Below are positions 54,381 through 61,558 of a stretch of DNA of 64,000 nt, in pieces. The stretch is from Marinifilum sp. N1E240 (lineage in GTDB: Bacteria > Bacteroidota > Bacteroidia > Bacteroidales > Marinifilaceae), in contig NZ_WHKF01000002.1 of NCBI RefSeq assembly GCF_009295825.1, positions 620,001 to 684,000 on the forward strand, given 5' to 3'. Positions within the stretch are counted from its first letter, which is position 1; every line of letters begins with the position of its first letter. Made by a program: the position numbers and the translations under genes. The notes under the pieces were generated by a model. The model did not search any database. It was not told the DNA's origin and saw only the letters and a program-made list of their open reading frames with translations.

Positions 54381-54512
54381 TTACGTATTAATGTAAGTGA
54401 ATAATAAAACTACTGAAAGCGCCAATATTACTAATAGTAAGGTGAATATGGAGGTGTTTTTATCAATGTCTGGATGAAACAATTTTACAAAATCTAGTAA
54501 ATATTTTTTCAT
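54381..54512 (-). CDS. Small single-TM protein, 43 residues, opposite strand
   Basis: Leftward ATG at 54512: MKKYLLDFVKLFHPDIDKNT followed by one TM helix of about 20 hydrophobic residues (SIFTLLLVILALSVVLLFTY) and INT. The clean basic N-terminus, central helix and stop make chance unlikely. It is antisense in direction to the neighbours and ends 10 bases beyond the stop of the 54068 gene, so it would be expressed separately, perhaps in lysogeny. A small prophage membrane protein could act in superinfection exclusion or lysis timing; the role is inference. Confidence 0.65.
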   Translation of the reverse strand: MKKYLLDFVKLFHPDIDKNTSIFTLLLVILALSVVLLFTYINT

Positions 54513-54598
54513 AATATTTTGTTATTAAGAAATTAATATTTTAAATTTAATAATGTTTACTGACAAATAAATGATTAACAAGAAGTCACTTTGTAATT

Positions 54599-54625
54599 AA
54601 AACCACCCAATTGGGTGGTTTTTTT
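54599..54625. terminator. Hairpin terminator upstream of the cysteine-cluster gene
   Basis: AACCACCC / GGGTGGTT perfect stem with loop AATT, flanked by A on the left and a T run on the right. It stops rightward transcription only 14 bases before the 54639 start, so that gene may depend on read-through or a promoter not seen. Confidence 0.88.
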
Positions 54626-54638
54626 AATATTTGAATTT

Positions 54639-55238
54639 ATGGATACTAGAGGAAAAATCAAAAACATTGTAGGACATTTACATGAAGTCTTAGATAAAGC
54701 GGTAGGAGAAATTCAAAATTGTTGTATTGAAGGGTGTGACCATTGTTGTTATCAATCTATAGAAGTATTATTATGGGAACAACCATTAATTGAAGACTAC
54801 GTTAAACAAAATATTCATGGAGAAGACCTTAATCGAATAAAAAAGAACCATGAAGATTGGTTGAGTTTTTTTCATGCTAATACACCAAACAAAGAAATAT
54901 TAAACGTTAAGGAAGTGTTTGTGGATTTTATGAATGTTGTAGATTCGAATAATTTGCCATGTCCATTTCTTCATGAAAATAAATGTTCTATATACCCTGT
55001 ACGTCCATTATCATGTCGCTCACATTTCATGTTAGATTCTCCGCAAAAATGTAAGGAAGATAAATTAAGAGAAGCTTGTTTAGCTTCAAAAGCTATAAGA
55101 GCTAGAGGGGTTAATGTGCTTGCTGATATTGCTGATATGTATGTTGTTCCATTGGCATATGCTTGTTCAGAAATGTTTGAATTGACAGATAAAATTAAAA
55201 AAATTGATAATATTTCCTTTAGGATGCCAGAATATTAA
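54639..55238 (+). CDS. YkgJ-like cysteine-cluster protein
   Basis: ATG 54639 (MDTRGKIKNIVGH) is preferred; an upstream TTG-type start at 54615 lies in the terminator. 199 residues. Two cysteine groups: CCIEGCDHCCYQS near 29-41 and CPFLHENKCSIYPVRPLSCRS near 112-132, then a further C in DSPQKC and near EACLAS. This is the CxxxCxxCC...CxxY-PxRPxxCR pattern of the YkgJ / zinc- or iron-chelating family, seen in phages and bacteria and thought to bind metal or Fe-S. Its role in a phage is unknown. Confidence 0.85.
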   Translation: MDTRGKIKNIVGHLHEVLDKAVGEIQNCCIEGCDHCCYQSIEVLLWEQPLIEDYVKQNIHGEDLNRIKKNHEDWLSFFHANTPNKEILNVKEVFVDFMNVVDSNNLPCPFLHENKCSIYPVRPLSCRSHFMLDSPQKCKEDKLREACLASKAIRARGVNVLADIADMYVVPLAYACSEMFELTDKIKKIDNISFRMPEY

Positions 55239-55316
55239 AATTCTCCGACTATACAACTGTTAAATACTGAATCCTTTTCAATAACTAACAACTAAAAAAA
55301 TAAGAGTATGATATAA

Positions 55317-55562
55317 ATGATAAAAAATACAATAAACACGTTATTAGCTAGTTCGACTGGTTTAGGTGTAATAAATGCCTTTGTCCAGTTTGCTAATCAA
55401 TATTTTACAGCTCTATCTTGTGCTGTTTTAATTTTCTCTTTATTCTTCAAGATTTCGAGATTTTTCTATTTAAAACAATATCGAAAAAAGAATAATTTAT
55501 TTTATCCCATTTACATTAAAATGGGGAAGATGAGAATAAAAAAACAAGCAAGAAAAGCATGA
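55317..55562 (+). CDS. Small membrane protein, holin-like (first of pair)
   Basis: 81 residues with one or two hydrophobic helices (about 6-45, NAFVQFANQYFTALSCAVLIFSLFF) and a very basic C-terminal tail (KMGKMRIKKQARKA). Its start follows the 2-codon ORF ATG-ATA-TAA directly, the same context as the fiber gene. Its stop overlaps the next gene start by four bases (ATGA). Tandem small membrane proteins at a phage end are often holin and antiholin or spanin-like, but this is not proven. Confidence 0.6.
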   Translation: MIKNTINTLLASSTGLGVINAFVQFANQYFTALSCAVLIFSLFFKISRFFYLKQYRKKNNLFYPIYIKMGKMRIKKQARKA

Positions 55563-55795
55563 AAATATTACAACTAATAACTAAAATAATACCTTCACTA
55601 AAAAGAGAAAAAGCTAAAATTGAATCAGTTGACACTCTTTTAAGTAACAGAAAAGAAGCAACACAAACTGAAATTATAATTGCACTAGGATATAAGATAC
55701 TTAGATTATTAATTTGGGGTTTTGTTATCTATTCGATAGTTACAGGTAATGTAACACTTGGAGAAATTCTAAAAATTGTAGCAACAGGTTTATAA
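55559..55795 (+). CDS. Small membrane protein, holin-like (second of pair)
   Basis: 78 residues. An amphipathic basic N-terminus (ITKIIPSLKREKAKIES), then one TM helix at about 43-63 (ILRLLIWGFVIYSIVTGNV) and a short hydrophobic end. It overlaps the upstream gene by ATGA, so the two are coupled. The N-terminal helix before a TM segment recalls pinholin-like or phage inner-membrane regulators. Function unknown. Confidence 0.6.
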   Translation: MKILQLITKIIPSLKREKAKIESVDTLLSNRKEATQTEIIIALGYKILRLLIWGFVIYSIVTGNVTLGEILKIVATGL

Positions 55796-55800
55796 TGAAA

Positions 55801-55829
55801 AAAGGAGATAGTATTATTCTATCTCCTTT
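55801..55829. terminator. Bidirectional terminator between convergent genes
   Basis: Perfect 11-bp stem AAAGGAGATAG / CTATCTCCTTT with a 7-base loop. It stands between the stop at 55795 (rightward) and the end of the leftward sigma-like gene, whose stop lies inside the hairpin. Confidence 0.85.
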
Positions 55830-56299
55830 AGTTGTTTTATAGCGAAATTTAATCTTCTGGAAAATGAAAATCGTGATATACCTAATTTATTCGCTGCTAT
55901 GGTTTTGTTTTTACTGCTTAGGTATGTTTCTATAATAATTAATGTTTCAGAACTAGCCTTATTCAGTTTTTTCTGAAAATGTTCTTTTAATATTCCTGAT
56001 TCTGCATCATAAGCTGCTTCTAAATTTGATAATTCAGAACGTGTATCAATTTTAATTTTCTTCTTCTTTTCTTTCCTTTTTTTCTTCTTACTTAAGTAAA
56101 ATTCAATATACCGTAAATAATCTTCTTCGGTTTCTTTACATTTTTGTAATTCGGGATATTGTATTAGGTATAGAATGTTTTCTTGAAAAACATCTTCTCC
56201 TGTATAACCATCATTATCTGGTTTGTTCCCATTACAATATTTTAATTTTAATCTTTTAAAATGTTTATTTATTACTTCTTCTAATAATTCTCTGTTCAT
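55814..56299 (-). CDS. Sigma-70-like / ECF-like phage transcription factor
   Basis: 161 residues. TGEDVFQENILYLIQ near 33-47 resembles sigma region 2 (the xEDxxQExFL pattern). A strongly basic linker (KKKKRKEKKKKIKI) follows. The last 50 residues, ILKEHF...TLIIIETYLSSKNKTIAANKLGISRFSFSRRLNFAIKQLKE, form a region-4-like helix-turn-helix. It is the only clear DNA-binding regulator in the prophage and is encoded leftward, opposite to the late genes. It could direct RNA polymerase to phage promoters such as the paired elements at 29805 and 33580. Length is slightly short of a full ECF sigma; an ArpU-like late activator is the main alternative. Confidence 0.68.
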   Translation of the reverse strand: MNRELLEEVINKHFKRLKLKYCNGNKPDNDGYTGEDVFQENILYLIQYPELQKCKETEEDYLRYIEFYLSKKKKRKEKKKKIKIDTRSELSNLEAAYDAESGILKEHFQKKLNKASSETLIIIETYLSSKNKTIAANKLGISRFSFSRRLNFAIKQLKEIE

Positions 56300-56419
56300 T
56301 TATCATATGCTTCTTTTTTATACTGTATATATTTTTAGATAGCTTCTAATAAATGTGATTTCAGGAATTATTTTATAATAAATTCATAAATTTGATATTG
56401 AAAATTAATAATTTAAAAT

Positions 56420-57337
56420 ATGTGGAGCGAAAGAAGACTTCTAATTGGTTTATTGACCTTTTTATCTTTACTCTTTTTAGGAATATTTGTAATTGTTTTA
56501 AATGGAAATGTGACTATTACAGGGGACGAGTTAATTGGGAAAACAACTATTTTTAATAATATTTTAACTCCTATTGTTACTCTTGCTGCTTTTATAGTGT
56601 ATTATGTGACATTAAAATACATAATGAAGCAAACAAAACAACAAAAGGAGGATAGTAAAATTTTGCAAGGAGATTACTTTTTAAAATATTACAATAAGGA
56701 GATTAAGAAATTAAAGAATAGTGTAAGTAATGAAAATATTGCATTTAATCTTGAAGAGTATATTGAAGAAGAAGATATAATAAAAACCGAAGATATTTCA
56801 GTACTATCACTTGTAGATTACATGTTTATATTATTGAGGATTAAAGATAAGTTTATAAATAATGCTGAATATTTAAATCTTATTGAAACTAAAAGTAAGA
56901 TTAATTTTAATGATTCTAAGGATAAAGAATGGTTCATACATTATTCTAATTTATTTCTTTTTTATACTCGATTGTATAGTCAACTAAGAAAAATAACCTT
57001 GTTGGTATCTAAAATTGATACAGATAGTTACGTACATGAATCGCACAAAAAAATATTAATAGAAAATATCTTCAATTCTTTATTATACGATTATTGTGTT
57101 ATGAACGCATTGTTTGGTTTTGAAAATTTTCAATTAATAGATTTTAATGATAGGAGTTTAGAACACCAATATATAAATTCTCATTTAGAGGGATTTAGGC
57201 AAGGTATTTCAATAGTAGAATATTATAAGTTGGATGAGCTTTATAAGTGGTTAGAATTAAACAATCCTGATTTATATGATGAAATAACATTCACTAATGC
57301 AAGAAGTGTGAATTTATTTGAAAAAATTCGTAAATAA
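56420..57337 (+). CDS. 2-TM membrane protein, possible superinfection exclusion / Abi-like
   Basis: 305 residues. TM helices at about 7-28 (LIGLLTFLSLLFLGIFVIVLN) and 46-68 (LTPIVTLAAFIVYYVTLKYI), then KQTKQQKED and a helical cytoplasmic domain of about 230 residues. The layout matches the cassette protein at 30707, although the sequence is different. It lies at the right end next to attR with its own terminator, the usual place for lysogenic-conversion genes. A role in blocking related phages is inferred from topology and position. Confidence 0.65.
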   Translation: MWSERRLLIGLLTFLSLLFLGIFVIVLNGNVTITGDELIGKTTIFNNILTPIVTLAAFIVYYVTLKYIMKQTKQQKEDSKILQGDYFLKYYNKEIKKLKNSVSNENIAFNLEEYIEEEDIIKTEDISVLSLVDYMFILLRIKDKFINNAEYLNLIETKSKINFNDSKDKEWFIHYSNLFLFYTRLYSQLRKITLLVSKIDTDSYVHESHKKILIENIFNSLLYDYCVMNALFGFENFQLIDFNDRSLEHQYINSHLEGFRQGISIVEYYKLDELYKWLELNNPDLYDEITFTNARSVNLFEKIRK

Positions 57338-57400
57338 TAGTAAGTTATAAGATAAGAAATAGTATTCGAATCTGGGTTTTTTATTAAACTAATTATAACA

Positions 57401-57430
57401 AAAAAGAGAGCTTTAAAGCTCTCTTTTTTT
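57401..57430 (+). terminator. Perfect palindromic terminator
   Basis: A 28-bp perfect palindrome, AAAAAGAGAGCTTT joined to AAAGCTCTCTTTTT, followed by two more T. It closes the last prophage gene on the right. Confidence 0.93.
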
Positions 57431-57467
57431 GTCTAATATTTTAAAATTTGACGTTTTTTTGCAATTC

Positions 57468-57489
57468 AATTGTTAACACTAGTGTTAAC
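57468..57489. repeat. attR-side arm site and 18-bp palindrome
   Basis: AATTGTTAACA at 57468-57478 matches the three copies near attL. It forms half of the perfect palindrome GTTAACACTAGTGTTAAC at 57472-57489. It is 59 bases inside the attR core, consistent with an arm-type site for integrase or a binding site for an excision factor. Confidence 0.7.
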
Positions 57490-57547
57490 GCTGACTATTC
57501 AGGAAAACGTAAATAATTGATAATCAAATAAAATAACATTAAATTCT

Positions 57548-57565
57548 TTTTAATAAAGTGTTAAT
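57548..57565 (+). repeat. attR core (direct repeat with attL)
   Basis: TTTTAATAAAGTGTTAAT, identical to 22917-22934. Host sequence resumes after it, 87 bases before the end of the MRJP-like gene. Confidence 0.85.
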
Positions 57566-57652
57566 TATACTGTTTAGAATGAAATGAAATAATATCAACA
57601 ATTCATTTGTTGGAAATACAAAAAGGTTGAAATTGATGAGTTTATCGAATTC

Positions 57653-58708
57653 CTATTTACTCTTTAGATTCTTTGGATCAAATCGAATTACTTCGTAGGA
57701 TCCACGACGCTCATTTGGCAAGTGAATTTGAGAAGTCGTAAAGTAGATATTACCAGTTTGGTCTTCTGCGAAGGAATCTGCCCATCGAATCGAACTATCT
57801 TGAACCACACTTGTTAGATCTCCTTTTGTATTAATTTTATTAATAGAATTGTTTTCCAATCCGCCTAGCCATAGGTTCCCTGATTTGTCAAACAGCATAC
57901 CATCTGTCGCTGGAATTGTTTTTACTGTTTCCACTTTAGTTGCCAAAGCTTCATTTGTGAGATCTTTATTAAGAAGATCACCTGTGTTTATGCGATACAA
58001 AGTATGACCAGTTAAAGCAATATAATATAGGTATTCATTATCTGGTGAAAGGGCAATACCATCGGAATGAACCGAGTTTTCCCATCTCTCACCATTACAA
58101 ATCAGATAATTTACCTCACTATTTGTCGACGGATGCTGATCTAACAAGCGACGAGAAGTACCAGTATTTAAATCCAGAGTAATAATAGCTCCATCACCCG
58201 AATCGGTCATGTATGCTATTTCATTATCGGTATCAATCCTAACATCATTAAAGTAGGAGTTAGGTTTGTACTCACCCTCCAGGAACTGATACACCTTTTC
58301 TTTCTGATTGCTTTCCAAATTGAATTGATAAAGCAGTGGTCCGCCTTCCATCACTCCTTTGAACAATGGATTACGTGTGTCTAATATCCACAATCTGTTC
58401 TTTTTATCAACCACAACCGACTGCACTGCAACAAAGGATTCTGTATTCACAGTATTGTTCCAATCCTTATTTGGATAGACTACTGGTTTTCCATTTACGA
58501 TTTCTGCAACGCTCATTGGCACATCGTCCGACCATTTCGGATAATTTACAAAAATACGCCCTGTCTGATCAACCGCTACTCCGGTCCACTGCTTATCCGA
58601 CGAAGCAATAACTTCAAGTTTATTCTGTTTGGGAGTATTCTTGTTTTGACAGGCAATAGTGCAGAACACAAGCAATACAATTAGTAATCTATAAATTATT
58701 TTATTCAT
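57653..58708 (-). CDS. Lipoprotein of the major royal jelly / yellow protein family (six-bladed propeller)
   Basis: I use the ATG at 58708 (MNKIIYRLLIVLLVFCTIACQN) because it gives a clean lipoprotein signal with lipobox Cys at residue 20; the frame is open ten codons further to 58738. 351 residues. Repeated beta-blade segments such as TGVAVDQTGRIFVNYP, LWILDTRNPLF, YFNDVRIDTDNEIAYMTDSGDGAI, SDGIALSPDNEYLYY and GMLFDKSGNLWLG match the MRJP/yellow and SMP-30-like fold. Bacterial members are of uncertain role, perhaps lactonase or quinone-related. Divergent from the HxlR regulator with about 80 bases between starts, so it is a probable target of that regulator. Confidence 0.85.
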   Translation of the reverse strand: MNKIIYRLLIVLLVFCTIACQNKNTPKQNKLEVIASSDKQWTGVAVDQTGRIFVNYPKWSDDVPMSVAEIVNGKPVVYPNKDWNNTVNTESFVAVQSVVVDKKNRLWILDTRNPLFKGVMEGGPLLYQFNLESNQKEKVYQFLEGEYKPNSYFNDVRIDTDNEIAYMTDSGDGAIITLDLNTGTSRRLLDQHPSTNSEVNYLICNGERWENSVHSDGIALSPDNEYLYYIALTGHTLYRINTGDLLNKDLTNEALATKVETVKTIPATDGMLFDKSGNLWLGGLENNSINKINTKGDLTSVVQDSSIRWADSFAEDQTGNIYFTTSQIHLPNERRGSYEVIRFDPKNLKSK

Positions 58709-58788
58709 TTGATATCTTATTAGTGATGTGACATTCATTACACAAGTTAGTAAATCCCTATCTTTGTATTCTAAATATTACAAATAGT

Positions 58789-59163
58789 ATGGCAAAGGAT
58801 TCCTGTAAATCAAAAATCATTAATTACGACGATAAACAATACGCCTGTTCTCTGGCATTTACCCTTCAATTGATAGGTGACAAATACAAATCACTTATTC
58901 TCTTTCATTTAAAAGATGGTGAGATGCGTTCAGGTGAGCTTCAAAAGACCATTAATGGCATTTCAAATCGAATGTTTACCTTTTCTATTCGCGCTTTGGA
59001 AAGAGATGGACTGGTAAGTAGAAAAGTATACCCCGAAGTTCCACCTAAAGTAGTATATGAATTGACCGATTCTGCAAAATCAATCATCCCCATCATCATG
59101 GAATTAGACGAATGGGGACAAAATTTTGCAAAAGAGCATCACTTGTATGCTCCAGGAGAATAA
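58789..59163 (+). CDS. HxlR-family transcriptional regulator
   Basis: 124-residue winged-helix DNA-binding protein. The conserved N-terminal pattern YACSLAFTLQLIGDKYKSLILFHL includes the single Cys (C20) just before helix 1 that senses aldehydes or quinones in HypR/QorR-type members. The wing is ISNRMFTFSIRALERDGLVSRKVYPEVPPKVVYELT. It is divergent from the MRJP-like lipoprotein and convergent with an exported glyoxalase-fold gene, its 3' end overlapping that gene by 25 bases. A redox or electrophile-responsive role is family inference. Confidence 0.92.
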   Translation: MAKDSCKSKIINYDDKQYACSLAFTLQLIGDKYKSLILFHLKDGEMRSGELQKTINGISNRMFTFSIRALERDGLVSRKVYPEVPPKVVYELTDSAKSIIPIIMELDEWGQNFAKEHHLYAPGE

Positions 59164-59735
59164 TGCAATTCGTAAGAATGAGAATAAATCTCAAATACAT
59201 TTCCAAACGGATCTTCTACATAACACATTCTATATGGTTTGTCGCCAGGGTAATATTCTCTGATGGGCATGCGCTGTTTGCCACCATGCTCAACTATTTT
59301 GGCAACCAATCCTTCTACATCAGGATCCTGAACCGAGAAGTGAAACAAGCCTGTCTTAAATGGTTCAAAGGTAGGCTTTTGTTCTTTACTCTCTTTAAAT
59401 TCAAACAGTTCAATACCGATTCTGTCTCCTGTTGAAAGGTGAGCAATGCGAAAAGTTCCCCATCCTTCTCCAAACACATCAATACACATTTTACCAATAG
59501 CAGTTTCATTCTCTTCAACAACCTCTGTTGGAGGCATAATGATGTAAAAGCCCATCACTTCAGTATAAAACTCTACAGCCTTATCCAAATCAGGAACTGT
59601 AATTCCAATATGGGAAAACGCTCGCGGGTATTCATTTTTTCCTTGTTCCATTTTGTTCTTTTTAGCATTAACTACAAGCGATAGCAATAGCAGACCTGAA
59701 GTTAAAATTGAAATAATTGTTTTGTTGTAATACAT
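59139..59735 (-). CDS. Exported VOC / glyoxalase-fold protein
   Basis: 198 residues. A signal-peptide-like N-terminus (KTIISILTSGLLLLSLVVNAKK) is unusual for this normally cytosolic family; an internal Met at residue 29 (MEQGKNEYPRAFSH) could give a cytosolic form. VOC fold repeats are FSHIGITVPDLDKAVEFYTEVMGF near 41-64 and GLFHFSVQDPDVEGLVAKI, with metal-ligand-like residues His43 and Glu in IGIELFEF, and CYVEDPFGNVFEIYS near the C-terminus. Lactoylglutathione lyase or extradiol dioxygenase-like activity is possible; the substrate is unknown. Its end overlaps hxlR convergently. Confidence 0.85.
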   Translation of the reverse strand: MYYNKTIISILTSGLLLLSLVVNAKKNKMEQGKNEYPRAFSHIGITVPDLDKAVEFYTEVMGFYIIMPPTEVVEENETAIGKMCIDVFGEGWGTFRIAHLSTGDRIGIELFEFKESKEQKPTFEPFKTGLFHFSVQDPDVEGLVAKIVEHGGKQRMPIREYYPGDKPYRMCYVEDPFGNVFEIYSHSYELHYSPGAYK

Positions 59736-60103
59736 TTTCTAAGCTTTAATTGTTCTGCAAGATTAGATCATTATCAGTTGCTAAACAATATGGAACACAG
59801 ACATTACATGGTTACATATGTGTGTTAATTGCTGGGGATCAAGCTAACAGAAGAATGTTAATTTGTTGTTAATGCTAAATTAAATTTATCCAAAAACAAA
59901 TCTGAATGGAAACTGATAAAAAGAATCCGCAATGAATGTCATCTTCGGCTCTTTCAATTTCATTAGTGGCTCATTTTAGTATTCCATTTGTCGAAAGAAA
60001 GATGTCAAACTTCTAAAAATTCTTATCAATGGTCTAAAGTAGTTGCTGTCATATTTGATATAATGAATCTTTGTATCAGGGAATTATAAAATAAATCGTT
60101 GAT
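59736..60103. promoter_or_regulatory. Divergent intergenic region upstream of the efflux operon
   Basis: 368 AT-rich bases between the leftward VOC gene and tolC. It must hold both promoters. No ORF, terminator or clear repeat seen. Confidence 0.4.
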
Positions 60104-61444
60104 ATGAAAAAGTATTTAAAAATAACATTGTTGTGTCTGCTGTTTACAAATCTATTTCAGGGGCAGTTAGTGGCACAAAAGCAAACCTATTCACTGGAAC
60201 AATGCATAAGCTATGCCTGGGAGCATAGTACAGATATAAGTAGAGCGAACAACAGTATCAAAAGTGAGAGCTATAATCTTGAACAGTCAAAAGCTGCACA
60301 AACTCCAAATTTATCATTAAATGGTAGTCAAAGCTTAAGTTCGGTTAATAAATATACCGAAGCAAATGGTTTGGGTGAATGGGATAGAGATAATACATCA
60401 AGTTTAGGTTTGTCATTAAATTCAGAAATAACACTCTACAATGGTGCAAAACTGAAAAATACAATCGCTCAACGTAAAACAAATTTGAAAGCGTTCGAGA
60501 TGAATGTTCAAACAGAAAGAGAACTACTAAGTCTTGATGTTTTAACTGCCTATATGAATGTTTTACTAGCAAAAGAGCAGTTACTAAATAGAAAGTCGAA
60601 TTTCGAGTTAACAACAAAACAACTCGATTTGGCAGAGGCTCGTAAATCAGCAGGAATTATTTCCACATCTGATTATTTAAATATTAAATCGCAATCTGCT
60701 TCTGATAAAGCATTAGTAGTATCTGCACAAAGTAACTTGCAAATTGTTCTTGTTTCATTGATGCAAATAATGAACATGCCAATTAGTAATTCATTTGATA
60801 TCGAAACTCCTAATATTGAGGCATTGTTGAGCGAAAAGATCAATTCCAATGCAAGTTATATCTACAACGTGGCTTTAGGATTACAATCGAGCATTGCTTC
60901 AGCTGAATTGAATTTGGAAAGTGCAGATATGGAAATTAAAATTGCCAAGGCAAGTGCTCTCCCAGTATTAACCTTAAACGGAAGTTTAGGTACAAGTTAT
61001 GCTAATGATTACGGTGGAATTGATTTTGGAGAACAACTTAGTAAACAAATTCAACCAACTATAGGATTGTCATTGTCTATTCCTATTTCTCAAAGCAAAG
61101 AGGCAAAGAATTCGATTGCTCAGGCTAACATTCAAGCAGAAAACTATCAACTAGACTTAATTGATGAAAAAATTAGTTTGAGAAAAGCTATTGAACAAGC
61201 CTGTGTGGATTTTCAAGCAGCAGATATGAATTTTCAAGCCTCATTAGAACAGTACAATGCTGAACAGGAATCGTACCAGTTAGCTGAAGAAATGTTTTCT
61301 CAAGGGATGATAAACTCTGTTGATTTATTTACCTCAAAAAATAATTTGGTTAATGCCGAAAACAATCTAAGTCAAAACAAATATAGCCTTGTAATACAGA
61401 ATAAGATCATAGGTTATTACATGGGAGAAGAAGTTAAGTTCTAA
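60104..61444 (+). CDS. TolC-family outer membrane efflux protein
   Basis: 446 residues. The signal peptide ends near AQKQTYS. Two OEP repeats, each with long coiled-coil helices and beta strands: the first about 25-220 (TYSLEQCISYAWEHSTDISRANNS...), the second about 230-440 (LLSEKINSNASYIYNVALGLQSS ... AEEMFSQGMINSVDLFTSKNNLVNAENN). It forms the outer-membrane exit tube for the MacA-MacB pump encoded next; 114 bases separate it from the adaptor. Confidence 0.93.
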   Translation: MKKYLKITLLCLLFTNLFQGQLVAQKQTYSLEQCISYAWEHSTDISRANNSIKSESYNLEQSKAAQTPNLSLNGSQSLSSVNKYTEANGLGEWDRDNTSSLGLSLNSEITLYNGAKLKNTIAQRKTNLKAFEMNVQTERELLSLDVLTAYMNVLLAKEQLLNRKSNFELTTKQLDLAEARKSAGIISTSDYLNIKSQSASDKALVVSAQSNLQIVLVSLMQIMNMPISNSFDIETPNIEALLSEKINSNASYIYNVALGLQSSIASAELNLESADMEIKIAKASALPVLTLNGSLGTSYANDYGGIDFGEQLSKQIQPTIGLSLSIPISQSKEAKNSIAQANIQAENYQLDLIDEKISLRKAIEQACVDFQAADMNFQASLEQYNAEQESYQLAEEMFSQGMINSVDLFTSKNNLVNAENNLSQNKYSLVIQNKIIGYYMGEEVKF

Positions 61445-61469
61445 AATTTAAAAATTACGATATAAACGT

Positions 61470-61520
61470 CCATGATTTTGGAATTATTAAGCTCATACAG
61501 AAATGATTATAAAATCATGG
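61470..61520. repeat. Inverted repeat between tolC and adaptor gene
   Basis: CCATGATTTT at 61470-61479 and AAAATCATGG at 61511-61520, a perfect 10-bp inverted repeat with a 31-base spacer. It could form a long-loop hairpin in the mRNA or mark two operator halves. Not a terminator, since no T run follows. Confidence 0.5.
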
Positions 61521-61558
61521 TAAGTTCTATACGACAACTATAATTAAAATATAACCGG

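Larger units (their letters stand above)
22917..57565. mobile_element. Integrated siphovirus-type prophage, 34.6 kb
   Basis: The ends are set by an identical 18-bp direct repeat at 22917-22934 and 57548-57565. Inside are a tyrosine integrase next to the left end, an early leftward block, a non-coding iteron region, accessory genes, endolysin, terminases, portal, capsid, connectors, tail and fiber genes, and a right-end accessory block. All structural modules are present and intact, so it may be inducible. The host genes on both sides are unbroken and the integration lies between genes. The structural set is HK97-fold with a long non-contractile tail, since no sheath or contractile baseplate proteins were seen. 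Confidence 0.93.
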
